64,000 bases of DNA from Telopea speciosissima (GCF_018873765.1 NW_025317433.1:51125-115124), one strand, 5' to 3'; counted from the stretch's first letter, positions 1 to 12,116 are shown. Numbers and translations are program-made. The notes: generated by a model from the letters alone, not told the origin.

Positions 1-1080
1 TCAGAAGAAAGCCCAGCAAGCCCAGCCCACGAAACAGATCTGATTGGTCCATGCGGTTCCAGTTTTGGTCCTAGACTGAACCATCTATTTCAGTCCAGTA
101 TTAGTCTGTGTGGGATTATTTTGGGTTGTAATTTTTTTCTATTTTATTGTCTCTTAGGCTAAACAGGTGTCATTTATCCCAGCCTCTATTAGTTACTATT
201 TTCACTAGTTAAGTTCTAAAATGTTTATTTTCTGTTGGGGACCTGGGGTTTCTATTTTGAAGAGCCGTAACCTGTAAGGAACCCTCTAGCCCATGCATGA
301 GAGGTTCCATATTCTTCTACTTCCCTTAAGGTTATAAATAAGAGGAGGGGTAGACTTCAGCGCCATGATTTTGACAAACTATAGCTCTATGCTTGTTATT
401 TCTGTGTGGTGCAGAATGTTCTCAAAAGCAACAATAACACCTTGGTGGGATGGCAAGAGGACTGGGGAGATGCTGGTCAAGTTCTAGGTGGGAGTCTTAG
501 TCCATATCAATCTTTCTGTATCAAGGACAAAGAAGCAAATTCTTATGAAGGGGTCTGCTTATTGCCACCCTATGGATATTTTCAAAGGAAAGGACTACTA
601 AGCAATTTCAAATTGTCTACTTGGATATATGAATGATGCAGTTGCACATTCATGGCTTGACCAACATGACCCAGGATGGAAACTCAGACCGAGAAGAACC
701 TGGTTGTCAGTTCAATAGGGGTATTTAGGATATTCTTATGGGTGATTTTTGTTATTTGAATTTGTTTGTTTTATGCTTGTTAGCCAGAATCATGGGAGAC
801 TAAGAGTTAAGGTTCAGGTAAATTTTGTTGCCAGTTTCAGGATACGATTAGAAGATTTGGAGTCTTTTTTCCTCTTTATATGCATGCATGTAATCAACGA
901 TTAATCAGATTGGATTGAATGATATAAAATTGAGATCTCTGAAGGCTGTTAAGCTGTTGCCTGCGTGACCTGTTGGTTGGTTGCACAGTTCTTCTTCCTT
1001 CCTTTCTCTCTACTCAAACCAAGGCTGATTTCCTCCTTTAAGGTTTTAGTTTTGCTAATCCCTTCTTTCCCTTTTACTTC
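1..1080. other. LTR-like AT-rich region, no gene recognised
   Basis: No exon of a known family was recognised here. The stretch has the look of a retrotransposon LTR: an AT-rich body, a TATAAATA box at 333-340 followed by a short downstream leader, and a polypyrimidine/polypurine-rich tail near 980-1080. A 76-codon open frame at 406-636 resembles nothing I know. It could instead be part of the intron upstream of the first visible USE1 exon. Confidence 0.3.
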
Positions 1081-1089
1081 TCCTTCGTT

Positions 1090-1395
1090 ATTCTTGTAGC
1101 AGCAGAGAGACCAATAACCAGTCCTTACAAAGTTTTAAGAAGAGAAAGAGAGAAGGAAGAAGAAGAGAAAAGAGAGAAGGCATGATAGAAGAAGAGAAGG
1201 AAAATCCTAGATCACGAGAAGAGTCAGAATGTGTCTATCGTGATCTAGCCTTACCACTTATAATCTTATATTATATACAAGTCATATACTCTTGGTAGGA
1301 ATGAAAGTGAATAACCAAAAGCAACATAAAAATGGAAACTACAAATCTACAACTCAATATATCACCACGTGAAGGATACTCCCCCCCCCCCCCCC
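1090..1395 (-). repeat. candidate copia 3' LTR with poly-G polypurine tract
   Basis: Directly downstream (minus strand) of the copia coding remnant is an uninterrupted run of 15 C on the plus strand (1381-1395), that is, a poly-G run on the element's sense strand. This sits where a polypurine tract precedes the 3' LTR. The following sequence down to about 1090 contains an ACGTGG box and a purine-rich stretch and is plausibly the LTR. No second LTR is present to prove the boundaries. Confidence 0.4.
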
Positions 1396-1397
1396 AA

Positions 1398-2225
1398 ACA
1401 AAAGATGGAGTATATATATATCTCCCATACGCAGCTTGGAACAACCACTAAGAAACGCAGGCCTAAACAATGCCTTAGTGAACATATAGCCAAGTTGACC
1501 GAGTGATGGATTAGAGATCAGTTTTTGCATAACATCATTCCTCACAAGATGACAATAGACCTCAATATACTTAGACCTCTCATGGAAAACCGGATTATTG
1601 GCAATATAAATCGCAGCTTGATTATCACAATACATCTCCATAGGTTTGGTAATTGAGAATCTCAACTCTTGAATAAGAGATTTCAGCCACATCATTTCAC
1701 CTGTATGTGCCATAACTCTGTATTCAGCCTTGCACTCGACCGAGCCACTGTAGTCTGCTTCTTACTCCTCTACATAACAAAATTTCCATCAACAAACGTA
1801 CAGTACCCAGTAGTAGATCTACAATTACCATCAGCACTACCCCAGTCAACATCAGAGTAACCCATAATATCAGTATGACCAGAACACCGGTAACCAAGAC
1901 CTTTCCCAAGAGCATCTATAAGATACCTCAAAATACGACAAGCTGCATCCCATTGGGCTAGCTTAGGATTTTCTATGAACTGATTAATAACTCCCACAAC
2001 AAATGAAATATCAGGTCGAGCAACGGTTAGGTAGATAAGTTTTCCAACTAGCCGCTTGTATTGATGTTTATTAGCAAACTCTTTGTCATTACACTCTCCA
2101 AGCTTCAGATGAGGTTCCATAGGAGTATCCACAGGCTTAGATCCAACATCCCACTCTAAGATAAAAGGTTCTTTGGCAGATTGTCTACATTGTGATTGAA
2201 CCTGTTGCCAGCTTCTAGATCCCAT
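1398..2225 (-). pseudogene. Ty1/copia RT C-terminus and RNase H remnant
   Basis: The minus strand encodes the end of a copia polyprotein. Visible motifs are VDTPME, the YKRLVGKLIYL block and the RPDISF block from the end of the reverse transcriptase region, then the RNase H segment with SDVDW, RSTTGY, a degraded SSAEAEY-type motif, CDNQAAI and the N-P-V-F-H-E-R-S-K-Y-I block. There is an in-frame TAG where the family has Trp (in the V-M-W-R-S-K-K-Q segment) and a one-base frameshift in the SSAEAEY region, so the frames at 1770-2225 and 1354-1713 do not join. Everything upstream in the element (gag, protease, integrase, most of RT) is absent. It is a dead 5'-truncated copy lying on the opposite strand to USE1. 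Confidence 0.85.
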
Positions 2226-2524
2226 TGGACACCATTGGACCCAGTTGGTAGCCCCGTTTTGAAGATTTGTATAAGCTGAGAATTAATTGGTGCTAGTTTG
2301 CGAGGCTCTCTTATGTTGTGGGATTGATCTGTAGTGAGAGCCTTTTCTGGCCTATTTGAGAAGAGATTCTATATGACTGAGTTACATTTTTTGTGATTGA
2401 TAGCAAAATTGTATTGTTAGAAGATAGCAAAGATACAGAGCATAGAATACAACAACAATAAGCGTAGACCCACAACCACTCAGAAGGACTACTCGATAGG
2501 GTATTGCCCAAGATATCCACCCCT

Positions 2525-2790
2525 CCCTACCTAGCTCATTGGCAAGACAGTTAGCAGATTTGACCTCTAAGAGAAAGAGAAATTTCTTTGCTCGTGAAGG
2601 GCCCTTGGCCCCTAGTCTTCCTAATAAGAGAAGGGTATCAACAAGGACCACCTGTCGAGGCGTGCATCCAACGTACCACCAATAGGGAATCGCCTTCCAC
2701 TATTTCTTTCGACCAGCCCATAGAAAGGGAAACTTCTAGACCTTTAATGATGGCTTTTTAACTCAGCTGTGACAGAATCAGCTCTTCCAA
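2525..2790 (-). pseudogene. LINE RNase H-like remnant
   Basis: On the minus strand, two frames together resemble the plant RNase H-like domain that ends many plant LINEs. One carries the stretch AELKAIIKGLEV followed by IVEGDSLLVV (compare the usual E-(A/G)-D-S core). The other ends in SANCLANELGREG, matching the usual R-x-A-N-x-x-A-D-x-L-A-(K/R)-x-G. A frameshift and stop codons separate them. This is a short, decayed fragment whose parent family cannot be named. Confidence 0.45.
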
Positions 2791-3586
2791 AAGGGCCGGA
2801 GAAAATTAATGCCACTAACACAATCATACATTTGTGCTCACGAAAAAGTTGAGTCGATTTCTTTACTATGTAGTTTAGAGTATGCTTTGGATAGACCAGT
2901 GAAGAAGTCAATCTCGGGGACTTGGCTAATAGGTTAGATGATTGATCGTCCCAAGGAACCATGAAGGTTTTCCCATCTCATTTGTTACATCATATTTTCA
3001 GCTTCTTGCTTGGACTGCTAATTCAAATGGAACTCAAGATCAGCAAAAAGTGTTGATCCTGGAATTGTATTGGGCTTACTTTTCCTTCGTGGGCTATTTT
3101 TCTTTTAACTTTTAGCCATTTATAATCTAGTTCTGAGGTGGTTTAGTGCATCGGATTTCCAACGGGGAGACTACTCTTTATTTCAGAAATCACCAAAGAT
3201 AAGGGAAGGTTGTATACAAGTTTCTTCCTTGATAGTATAATGTGTTTTTTTCACTCACCACCTAGGCACTTCCACTTCCCCGGCTATGCACTTGCTGGAT
3301 TGATATTGTTTCCTTTTACCCACCCCTACCCACTTTTTTCCTCCCTTAAATATGACCTGATAATGGTTGGTAATTCAACAAGCCTATAGAAGTAAGTGTA
3401 AGAATAGGAGTAAAATGCAAAAGTTAGGGTTTGAGAGTGGGAATATTCATGTTTTTATGTATTTGTTTGTCTGTTTGTAGGTTTTTTCCTTTTCTGTTGA
3501 TGCTTTGAGCTTATCTGCAACTATTGTCTGTGTTTTCCAGTTTCTTTAAGTAGTAACAGAGGTGTCTGTGGAAATCTTTTCTACAG

Positions 3587-6500
3587 GATTTCAAAAGCAA
3601 AGGTGAATGACTATTCAGAGAAGATTGAAGCTGTAGTTGTGAAATTATCTGCTCCAATGGTGAGTCTACTAATTACCTTATGAGAAACAGAGGAGAAAAG
3701 TTCAAGTTTTTATCTATCTCTGTTACCCTATTTAAAATAAGAGACTTGACATTTTTATGTTCCTAATTATTTTTTTCCCTTTTTAACTTTCAACTCAAGG
3801 AAAACTTCAGAGTTGTTCCATCACCATTGTAGTCTTTCTTCTGGATTGGTGGAACACTGCACTTCTGAAATGTCAATAAAATGTTTTTGTTCCAAGCAAC
3901 AATAGATTGGGCTCTCAAAGCTAATAAATCAATGTTATGAAATGGACTCTATCTATGCACATGCTTTCGACCTGTTTAAAGAACATTGCCTTCTACTAGT
4001 TATGTCAATACATTACACCATCCAAGTAGTAGGGCTTGTAGAGCATTTTTCTACAGTACCTCCTTCCTGCAAGATGTTTTACTACTTGAATAATGTGAAT
4101 CTTATGTCAAGATCTTGGTTCAGTGAACTTCGTACAATCTGCTATGCTGAATTGTTACTTATATAGCAATAATTTTGGGCATTTATTGGAGTATTTTCAG
4201 TGAAAAAATCACCCTATGAGGAAAAATTTTCCTCGTGCTGTATCCATTATACTATAAAAAAGAACTCCTCTATAAGATTTTTATACCTCCAAATCCATCA
4301 GGCCATTTTAGTATCTCATATGTGGTTAGTGGTGATTTTTAGCTTTGTGGTCATTTCTAAAAGCCATGAAATCTTTCTAATCACTCTAGTCATATTTTTC
4401 TGTACCTGTTCTGATGCGTAAAGATGTAAATTGTCTTTGATACTAACCATTCCTAATCAGCTCTTTAGCAAAATTTCCAGTCTGATATGCCAGGATCAAT
4501 GGAGTCTGTTAGCGAGACTTGTGATAAAGAAATTTCTATAGCAGAAGAAGGATCTTGTGTTTCTCCTTCTGCAGGATTGCGTAGGAGATTTCTGTAAGAT
4601 AAGCTGTGTTGATTCTTGTTGACATGAATTGTGCTGTTATTTGAGCCTCTTTCTCTTGTCCTAAGTTATGCAAATTTTAGTTGACTGACTTGGTTCAAAT
4701 GCACCGGCCTCCTATAAAATCTCAAGAAAGAACTCATGAGATCACTGAGACTGATCAACAAACACTGATCAAGCTAGATGCTGCTGCACAGGCTCACATT
4801 GAAAAACACAGGTTTACACCTTTGGACCATGATGGCAACTACTTGTCTTTTCTTCATAATCCATGTTTGCATGGAGTAAACAAACTAATAGTGAAAGCTT
4901 CAATATCATATGACATTGATCATGTTGGTATTTGTAAAAGTTAGTTGCCTAAATTCATTATTGCCTCTTCCAACAGAAAGCTCCAAGAAGATTTGACAGA
5001 TGAAATGGTGGGGTTAGCACGACAGCTCAAGGAGAGCAGCCTCTTGATGAACCGAACCTTGCAAGACACTGAGAAGGTATGATCGCATAATCAAATTGAA
5101 ACCATGTTTTTCTCCTGAATCAGTCATTTCATAATTGTATAGGGCTTTGCTGCATAATAAAAATTTGGTAATTTTTTTCTGGGGGATAAAAGAAGCTTTA
5201 TCCTGGGACCACTCTTAGATTTGTGGATGGAGTGTGGCATAGTGGCAGTCCATTTTCTTCTCTTCAGCCTGTTTGACAAAGCGATTCAGAAATAGAGAAT
5301 CTTGAGTGCTATAACTCTTAATGTTAATCCTTATACAGTAGCATGGTCATATGGTCAGCATGCAGAGGGTTGGGACTCTGCTTCTGTGTTTTATCAGTAG
5401 CATGGTCAAGGATTTAAGTATCGGTATCGGGTATCGTATCGGTCGGGCGATTTTAAGAGACGTATCGTATCGTATCGGAGATACGTATTGATCGGTGTAG
5501 AAACGCATGAAAATAATCAAAATACACTTTTGGACAATAAAAACAATATAAACAAGCAATTTGTGTCATATATCATGCATATATACTAAGAATTGTGAAT
5601 AATCAATAACCAGACAAGTGCGGCACATTGAAATTGTTATAAAAGATTAAAAGATGAAATTTCTTACATGTAAAGTCACTCAATTGCCATGAAGAATGTC
5701 GGGGTGGATCAAAGTCATGTCTGTAAGGGTCTTCAACAATAGGAGTGACTATTGTGATAGATTTTAGGGTAAATATATAATCTTCTTGGAATGTGATAGA
5801 TCTATACATAATATAGTACATATATTATATACATTAGCATTTGTTTTAAATTTTAGAAGAAAATAAAAAAAAAAAAATCATTTTAAAGAAGCAATTTTCG
5901 GTTTTGGGTAAAAAATGCAAAGAAACATGGATTTTGAACTCAAATCTTTGTAAATGTATACAAAGAATGCAATACTAAGTTAGTTTAACATATTCCCTTT
6001 GAATCATAACAAAAAAAATACCAAAAATCAAAGATTTAAACAAAAGAATCAAGTTTTTTTCAAAAAACCTACCTTGCCCTTCAAGAACACCTTTTGATTT
6101 CGAATGTGGGCTGTTAGATGCAACAAATGATGAGATTTCACCTCCTTTAGGATCGTTTTTGGCAAAGGAATCAAAGCCCTCAACAAACTTTGGCAAAAAC
6201 CAAGTTTAAAGATGTTTTTTTATGGTTTCTCAAAGCTGGAACTGTTTTTTTTCTGCCAGCCTGCTCCTGCTCGAGTTTTCTGTTTTGAGAAGACTTGGGC
6301 CCATGTGGTTTTTAAGCTGCTGATACGTATCGAGACGTCTCGATACGTCTCGATATGTATCGTTATTTCAAAAATAATAAAATAATGGTTTAAATCATGT
6401 CTCGTCTGTATCGATATGTATCGACCGTATCGTATCGTATTGATATGTATCGGTCGATACATACCGATACATTCGAGACATTTGCATTTTAAAAAAAAAA

Positions 6501-8163
6501 GATACATCTCGACCTGCCTCGTCTCGGCCATGACCGATACCGAGACGTATCGGCCGAGACGATACGATACGCTCCGATACTTAATTCCTTGAGCATGGTC
6601 ATATCTTGAGTTGGCTTGTTCTAGTGTAAATAGGCCTTGGATTGGGTTACATATATATTGGGTTTTAGGTCCACTAAGTTTTCTTTGTAATAGGCCACTT
6701 TAATGGGCCTAAAATTGATAGGAGATAGGAATACAGGATTTTCTTTATTAGTTAGTCTAGACTTCTCTGGCTTGAGGGGACCTTGTATCCTGGTTCAGCA
6801 TGCTCATCGAATACTCTGTCATTTTACTTTTTCTTTCTCTCCACTCACTCCAACATGCCATTGCTGGTGATTGAAGACCATTATTTCTTTCTTTTACATC
6901 CAAATTCTCAAAGTTATAGCTCCATAACAGCCCAATAAGTGAAGGAAATGTTTTGGTATTGTCCATTACTGGTTCTGGTCCGTGTCTATCTGAGCTCCGT
7001 TGGATATCTAATGGCACTAGGTTCTGGTTTCTGCTTTCTGCTTTCTGCTTTCCTGGTCCGTTACCTTCCTGGACAATCAGATTTGTTGACTGATTATTTT
7101 GGGACAAACTTAAATCAGTTCAACTTCATAATTGCTATCCTGTAAAATTTGAAGAAAAATTAATCTGTTTAGAAGTGTCTCTGGACTTTTTAAGTCAATT
7201 TGAGTCAACTATGGACAGGTCGCACTTTGGGTATCTACTTGAATAATCACGTGTAGATTTGATCTGTTCTGTAGGCCTATCATGTGCAGGACTTCTCCTA
7301 TGTCCTGCGGCAACAGGTCTATCTCACCGACTGAAAGTAGAATAATGAGATGGCAAAAAGCTTTTTGCAATGCCCACCTAGGAAGGGCTTCCCACTTGAC
7401 ACTCTCATCTTGCCACATGGACTAATGATGTGCTGTTCCAACTGTTGGATAAAGAAGACATGATCTCATAGTGATAAGTCTAAATTTCATACTCAGATTC
7501 AATTAAATATCCCCACGTGTATGTCCACACATGCCTACCGTACTCCAACCATTATTGTGCACTCTCCGATGGTCCTGGAGTTTTCCAAGGTCTTTTTCAT
7601 CACTTAACAAACTCGTTTGGGCTGAAATTTGACATTATTAGCAGCAGACATTGTGTTCCCAAAATTTGGGCCCCATCCGACCTGGAAAGAGCCTGCCTGT
7701 ATCTGGTCTACAATATAGTTTTAAACCTAGCATTGATTACCTTTGTGGTGGTTGGTGGTGTTTGAACAACTGAAGAGAACTAGTATTTTGATTTATTGTG
7801 TATATATCACAATCCTCTAGCTATTCAATCTTTGTTCCTGCTAATGGGTATGGAGTCATTCTCTCGTGGGAAAGCTCTAACTGTGGGAACCCCTTGCACC
7901 ACAGCAGGTGGATTTGGTCAAGTGCAAGGCCCACCACCTATACACTTAATCGTCTTCCATTCATCTTTGTCATGGTTTGAGTGCAGGTACTTGATTCAAC
8001 GGAGATGGCAGTGGAGAGTAGCTTGGCAAGCACTGGCCAAGCAAATAAGCGAGCCATGCAGATATATTCAGAAAGTTCCAAAACTTCATGTTTAACGTGG
8101 CTTTTAATTTTTGTCATGACCTGTATCTTCATCATGGTTCTTCTTCTCATTCGTGTAACCTAG
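3587..8163 (+). CDS. USE1: USE1-type SNARE (Use1/SLT1), 3' five exons
   Basis: This is a tail-anchored SNARE that, in the Use1/Sec20/Sec22/Ufe1-type complex, drives fusion of Golgi-derived COPI vesicles with the ER. Exons read from the sequence are 3587-3659, 4481-4593, about 4731-4811, 4977-5076 and 7987-8163. They encode [15 protein letters not shown], then a variable acidic linker ending GLRRRF, then [34 protein letters not shown], and finally [15 protein letters not shown] followed by SSKTSCLTW and a C-terminal membrane anchor ending IRVT-stop. Phases of exons 1-2, 3-4 and 4-5 agree. The 5' exons (the family has about 50 residues before ISKAKV) are not visible, so they lie beyond the left edge. 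Exon 3 is the weak point: the obvious acceptor at 4679-4680 gives a frame with an early stop, and only the poorer AG at 4729-4730 keeps frame. The last intron (2.9 kb) holds a hAT element. Confidence 0.92.
5407..6591. mobile_element. non-autonomous hAT element with 8-bp TSD in USE1 intron
   Basis: The terminal inverted repeats are CAAGGATTTAAGTATCGG at the left end and the reverse complement of CAAGGAATTAAGTATCGG at the right end (17 of 18 match). Both ends are flanked by the same 8-bp direct repeat AGCATGGT (5399-5406 and 6592-6599). An 8-bp duplication plus a 5' CA terminus is the hAT signature. The subterminal regions are packed with short GTATCG/CGATAC motifs in both orientations (about 5417-5500 and 6318-6585), which is typical of hAT transposase-binding regions. 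No transposase reading frame is present in the 1,185 bp, so it depended on a source in trans. Confidence 0.88.
6600..7986. other. remainder of USE1 last intron, no gene recognised
   Basis: This intronic stretch runs from the hAT target duplication to the acceptor TGCAG at 7982-7986. The part 6620-6760 (GGGCCTAAA and flanking sequence) resembles the LTR-like remnants near 14.6 kb and 34.9 kb. I saw no exon between the two USE1 exons. Confidence 0.35.
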
Positions 8164-8364
8164 ATACTAGTAGTGCCAATGAAGAAACACTCATACTTGG
8201 TACTATTACAATTCATGTTTTGTCAGGAAAAATATATAATCACTTGTATCTTACAATAGGGCTCCAACTGTTATGGATTTTGAATCGAACTATTTCTTAT
8301 ACTTTTGGTAAATGGTGATTAAACACACGTTATTGCATATGAAATAAAACCAATATAAATCTGA

Positions 8365-9945
8365 AGGGCGCACGTTCTCTATCCAAGAGCGCATACGCTC
8401 TGTGCCCAGACACATGTGGCAATAGTACTTTTCAAAAAATCCAGTGCAATAATACGCTACGACAATAATACGATACGTGTTTAATATGGGTATAATGTGT
8501 TTGTTCTATAAAAATCCGAGAGTAAAAATACAGGCATATATTCACTATGCAATAGACATGTACACCTAATAAACACAATAATAGCATTTACTGATGTGCC
8601 TAAATATATAGTTTGATTGATGTGATTTGCATGGAGCTGATTGATGAAATGGTTGGGGAGCAAAGTATAACTTTGACTTAACCAACTTATGAGCTTAAGT
8701 AATAATAAAACATGTCAAAGGCAATCATCGATTGTGTTATCTTATATGCTATCGACAAAGTAACTGATTGCTGATGCGTTAGGCGTTGAAAATTTCTTGA
8801 GTTTATATTTATTTTCCCTGTGACAACTAAGATGCATTTCAAGCTCAAAAGTACTTTGATCTGATATTAGTTATTTGAGCAGCAATGAAACAAACAATGG
8901 AACAGTAATGTGTGAGGAATTAAAATGAATATTTTCATACCTACATCATTAAGGCTGCCTGGTTGAACATAAAAGGTTACAATGTAAAATGTTGTACGAA
9001 ACAACGCTTATAATCCAAACACATTCTTTCTAATTTCTTTTTTAGTTTCAGATTTTATTTTCAATTTCTAATTTCAGGTTTCGATTCTGCTGCTGAATTG
9101 AGTATTGTTATTAAATATTAACTAAATCTGAGTTTATTTCATGCTTCATGGGTTTTGGACTTTAATAAATCCCAGAGTCTGTCTCTTTGATCGTCAAAAA
9201 CAGAAAGAATGGATGGTTCTGAACTACAGCAATGGAGCTATTGGCTAAGAAAAGCTTTGAGTTCTCACAAATTGTATATGTTTCGTTTGGTTGGGTTTCT
9301 TGAAAAAAACCTGAACGAGTTGCCTTGTGTTGTTGTAAACACCTTCAGAATGGAGGGGAAAATGTTTGGTTGGGCTTCAATTTCTAAGCCCTCCATACGA
9401 TTCTCTTCTATAGAATGTAGGGGAAAAGGTTTCAAAAAAATACCTTAAGAATTGTCGCTTCAAGTGCACCGTTGCAATCGTCGGCTTGACAAACAGAAGA
9501 ATCACCGCTGCAATCGCCAACAGAACGCAAGAAGAGGAAGAAGAGACAGAGAGGAATGGAGAAGGGGAACCAGCCGCTAGAGGTTTGGTTTTTCGCTGGA
9601 GAAGAGACGAGGGTTTGGTAGATTTTAGGTTTTTTTTTAATCTAACGGTTAGTATTAGGAATTGGTTTAACGGTTAAGATAGATTTTAGTTTTTTTTTTT
9701 TTTTTTAATATATATGTAAACGTATTATACGCGTTTCATTCGAGTATCATACGGCAACCCTTAAAATGCACGTATTTTTTCAATTCTGAAGTATTATATG
9801 CGATATGGGATTTTTTATCATCAAAACGTTTGAGTATACGTATTTACTAACTATGGGCAGGATAGTGGTGGGATTTTAGGCATTCAGGGGGGGGGGGGGG
9901 GGGCTGTCATTTCGCCCACCCCCATGTGTTTATGAGCAAGGTGCA
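8365..9945. mobile_element. short GC-rich repeat split by an inserted AT-rich element
   Basis: Sequence 8365-8420 (GGGCGCACG, then GCCCAGACACATGTGG) and 9858-9945 (including a run of 17 G at 9887-9903, then TCATTTCGCCCACCCCCATGTG) look like two halves of one short repeat. CACATGTGG and CCCATGTG face each other. Between them, about 8422-9857, is an AT-rich element whose ends share AAAAATCC...ATAATAC-type subterminal motifs in inverted orientation (8434-8460 and 9790-9815). Exact ends and a target duplication could not be fixed. The inner part holds a purine-rich stretch (9490-9600) but no recognisable protein. Confidence 0.35.
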
Positions 9946-11755
9946 AGGTGCAAGGTGCACAGAACTTTATCCCAAATCTGAAAATCTCCACCAAACTGTA
10001 CACAATTTGCTAGCTCAGAGCTCCCAAAATTCACCCATATATGGCTTCCCCTTCATCATCTCACATAGTCATTTTCTCTTTCATGGCTCAGGTTGACACC
10101 CTCTCCCTTTACTGAACCTTTCAATTGCTCTTCCGATCCATGTTGAGGACTGAAAATCAGCATCATCACCACTCCTCACAATGCAGCTTTAATACTTGCA
10201 TACAATTTCAAAGCACCCAAAAAGTTCATCCTATTCAAATCCCATTTGGTCGCTGCTCAACTCCACCAGTCATTTGAGAAAATCCTGCAAGAGATCGATG
10301 TCGGAAGCTAGGTTTAATTAATACTTCCATATATACCTGTGCTTTTGGTAGTTGTCCCTTAATTAGCTCTTCTTTCATTGGATTGGATTGGATTGGATTG
10401 TTACCATTGGCGATCATGCAGCACAACCAAACCATACCATATGGTTGCAGGAACGGCCGCATTAATATCATCCAATGGAAGTAGATGAACCAAGTGGATT
10501 TTCACAAGCAAATTATCACCTATGCCGGCCATGAAGTCACGAACCACAAACAAGTGAGTTGACAGACGAATTAGAGAGTACCTGCTAAACAAGAAAAGCG
10601 TGCGTGTTGATGAAAAATAACTAATGTTGACCCCAAAGCTTTAGTAAATCACGTTCATACAGGGTTGGGAATATCTTATCGCCAATCGGGTCGGGTTGGT
10701 GAACCCTTAATTATTGTTATGACCACACCTAATGATAGTTTGTTTTGTCCTTACACTTCAGAACCTGCCATGCACATGAAGGGGCCGAGTGTCCGACCCC
10801 GGCCCGACCCACGTATTCCATACGTAAGGTGATGAAGAACAGAGGAAAACTAAACATCGATCACTATATATTACTAACATCAACAATTTTCCTTTCGGAT
10901 CAACATTAGATGGGTATTACCTAGAGATGACTTGTACTATATATGGTTATGTAATTCCATGCTCTAGGCATGAATTCTTTTGTTCACTATATCTCTGGTA
11001 TGGGTTATCTATCTGATCTCATGGGACCTTGTGGAGTGGATTAGAGATTCCGATGTACCGAGAAATCACACGGAGGGACTGGAGGATAAGGTTTTCGGCG
11101 ATTGGATATGCGTGATTGTCACCGGGGGAACAACAGATATAGTGGTCTATGTACAACTTTCCAATCCCGGCGACTAAATGTACACGAGCTGTGGCCGGAT
11201 ACTATTAATGCTGTTCACCTTCATAAGAATCAACAGAAGTGGATTCAGTCAGACCTTGAAGTACTTCAATGTTACTAACAATCTCAAACCATCTAAACTC
11301 TTATCATATTCCTTAGGTAATGTCTCACCATTTTTGTTCATTCTTTCTCTTCACAATTTATTGTTGAATAATAACCTGTTCTCAGTGATTCGTAAATTTT
11401 TTTTTCTTTTTTGCCCCTTTATTATATAAAATGTAAAGGAATTGTAATTTTCATTCAGTGAAGGAGACATATCAGGGAAGGAAAATTTATCCTATTTCAG
11501 TTCAAACAGTGCAAATAATTAAGTGGAGAAAATACAGAGATAAATAAGCGGCCTACATATTCTTTGGAAATGGAAATAAAATTCTAGATAACAGGTTAGA
11601 CTCTGGATTAATTTTTAACTCCTCCTACCTTCTATTTTTCCCTGGTCCAATCAAAGGAACAAATGGGGTGGATGAAAAGATTTTTTCTTCACCATGGGTA
11701 GTGAGAAACTTGGTCTCAAAACTTATTATACAAGTTGATTTGTTTAAGGTCAAAC
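9946..11755. other. intergenic, no gene recognised
   Basis: This is the region between USE1 and the 3' end of DPM3. It contains a short (ATTGG)n microsatellite at 10377-10400. A 65-codon open frame at 10980-11177 with ordinary-looking composition was not recognised. I saw no RNA gene here. Confidence 0.3.
10377..10400. repeat. (ATTGG)n microsatellite
   Basis: Just under five uninterrupted copies of ATTGG. Confidence 0.9.
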
Positions 11756-11759
11756 GGGA

Positions 11760-11928
11760 AAAATATCACCTCAATTTGTCTGCCTGTCAATTTCCTCAAT
11801 TCCCTCTAATAGAGTGAGATGGACCCCACTCCAGGCAGTATGTTCGGGTTGGGGTAGGGTGGTCATTTTCGCCCTCCTATTAGATGGAATTGAAGAAATT
11901 GAGGGACAGGCAAATTGAGGGGATAAAG
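11760..11928. mobile_element. MITE with about 50-bp inverted termini
   Basis: The left arm (about 11762-11812) and right arm (about 11877-11928) are imperfect inverted repeats. The left has CTCAATTTGTCTGCCTGTC and then CCTCAATTCCCTCTAATAG. The right has CTATTAGATGGAATTG and then GGACAGGCAAATTGAGG. The roughly 170-bp length with almost no unique centre is typical of a foldback MITE. No target duplication could be assigned with certainty. Confidence 0.7.
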
Positions 11929-12003
11929 ATCCCTAACCATGGGGGGGAAGGGAGATGAATGGAATGGCCAGGCTGGAAAGAAAAAAGTATCCTCTCCTGT
12001 AAT

Positions 12004-12116
12004 TGCACGGTGCAGTACTGCATCGTGCGGTGCAGCAGAGACCATGTGGCACAGTGGGCTTCACATGATGCATATGGCCTCTGCAGCCGCCGCACGATGC
12101 AGTACTGCACCTTGCA
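12004..12116. repeat. 113-bp near-perfect hairpin (foldback)
   Basis: The outer arms 12004-12032 and 12088-12116 pair with only about two mismatches; both contain the core GGTGCAGTACTGCATCGTGC or its complement. An inner pair (12032-12049 with 12071-12087, GCAGCAGAG against CTCTGCAGC) extends the stem, leaving about a 20-nt loop. It may be a foldback MITE or a hairpin RNA source. Nothing beyond the fold is visible. Confidence 0.75.

Noticed and set aside
406..636. 76-codon frame as a possible USE1 5' exon
   Set aside because: It does not resemble the USE1 N-terminus and has no fitting splice junction to 3587.
10980..11177. 65-codon frame as a gene
   Set aside because: No family resemblance, no neighbouring exons and no supporting context.
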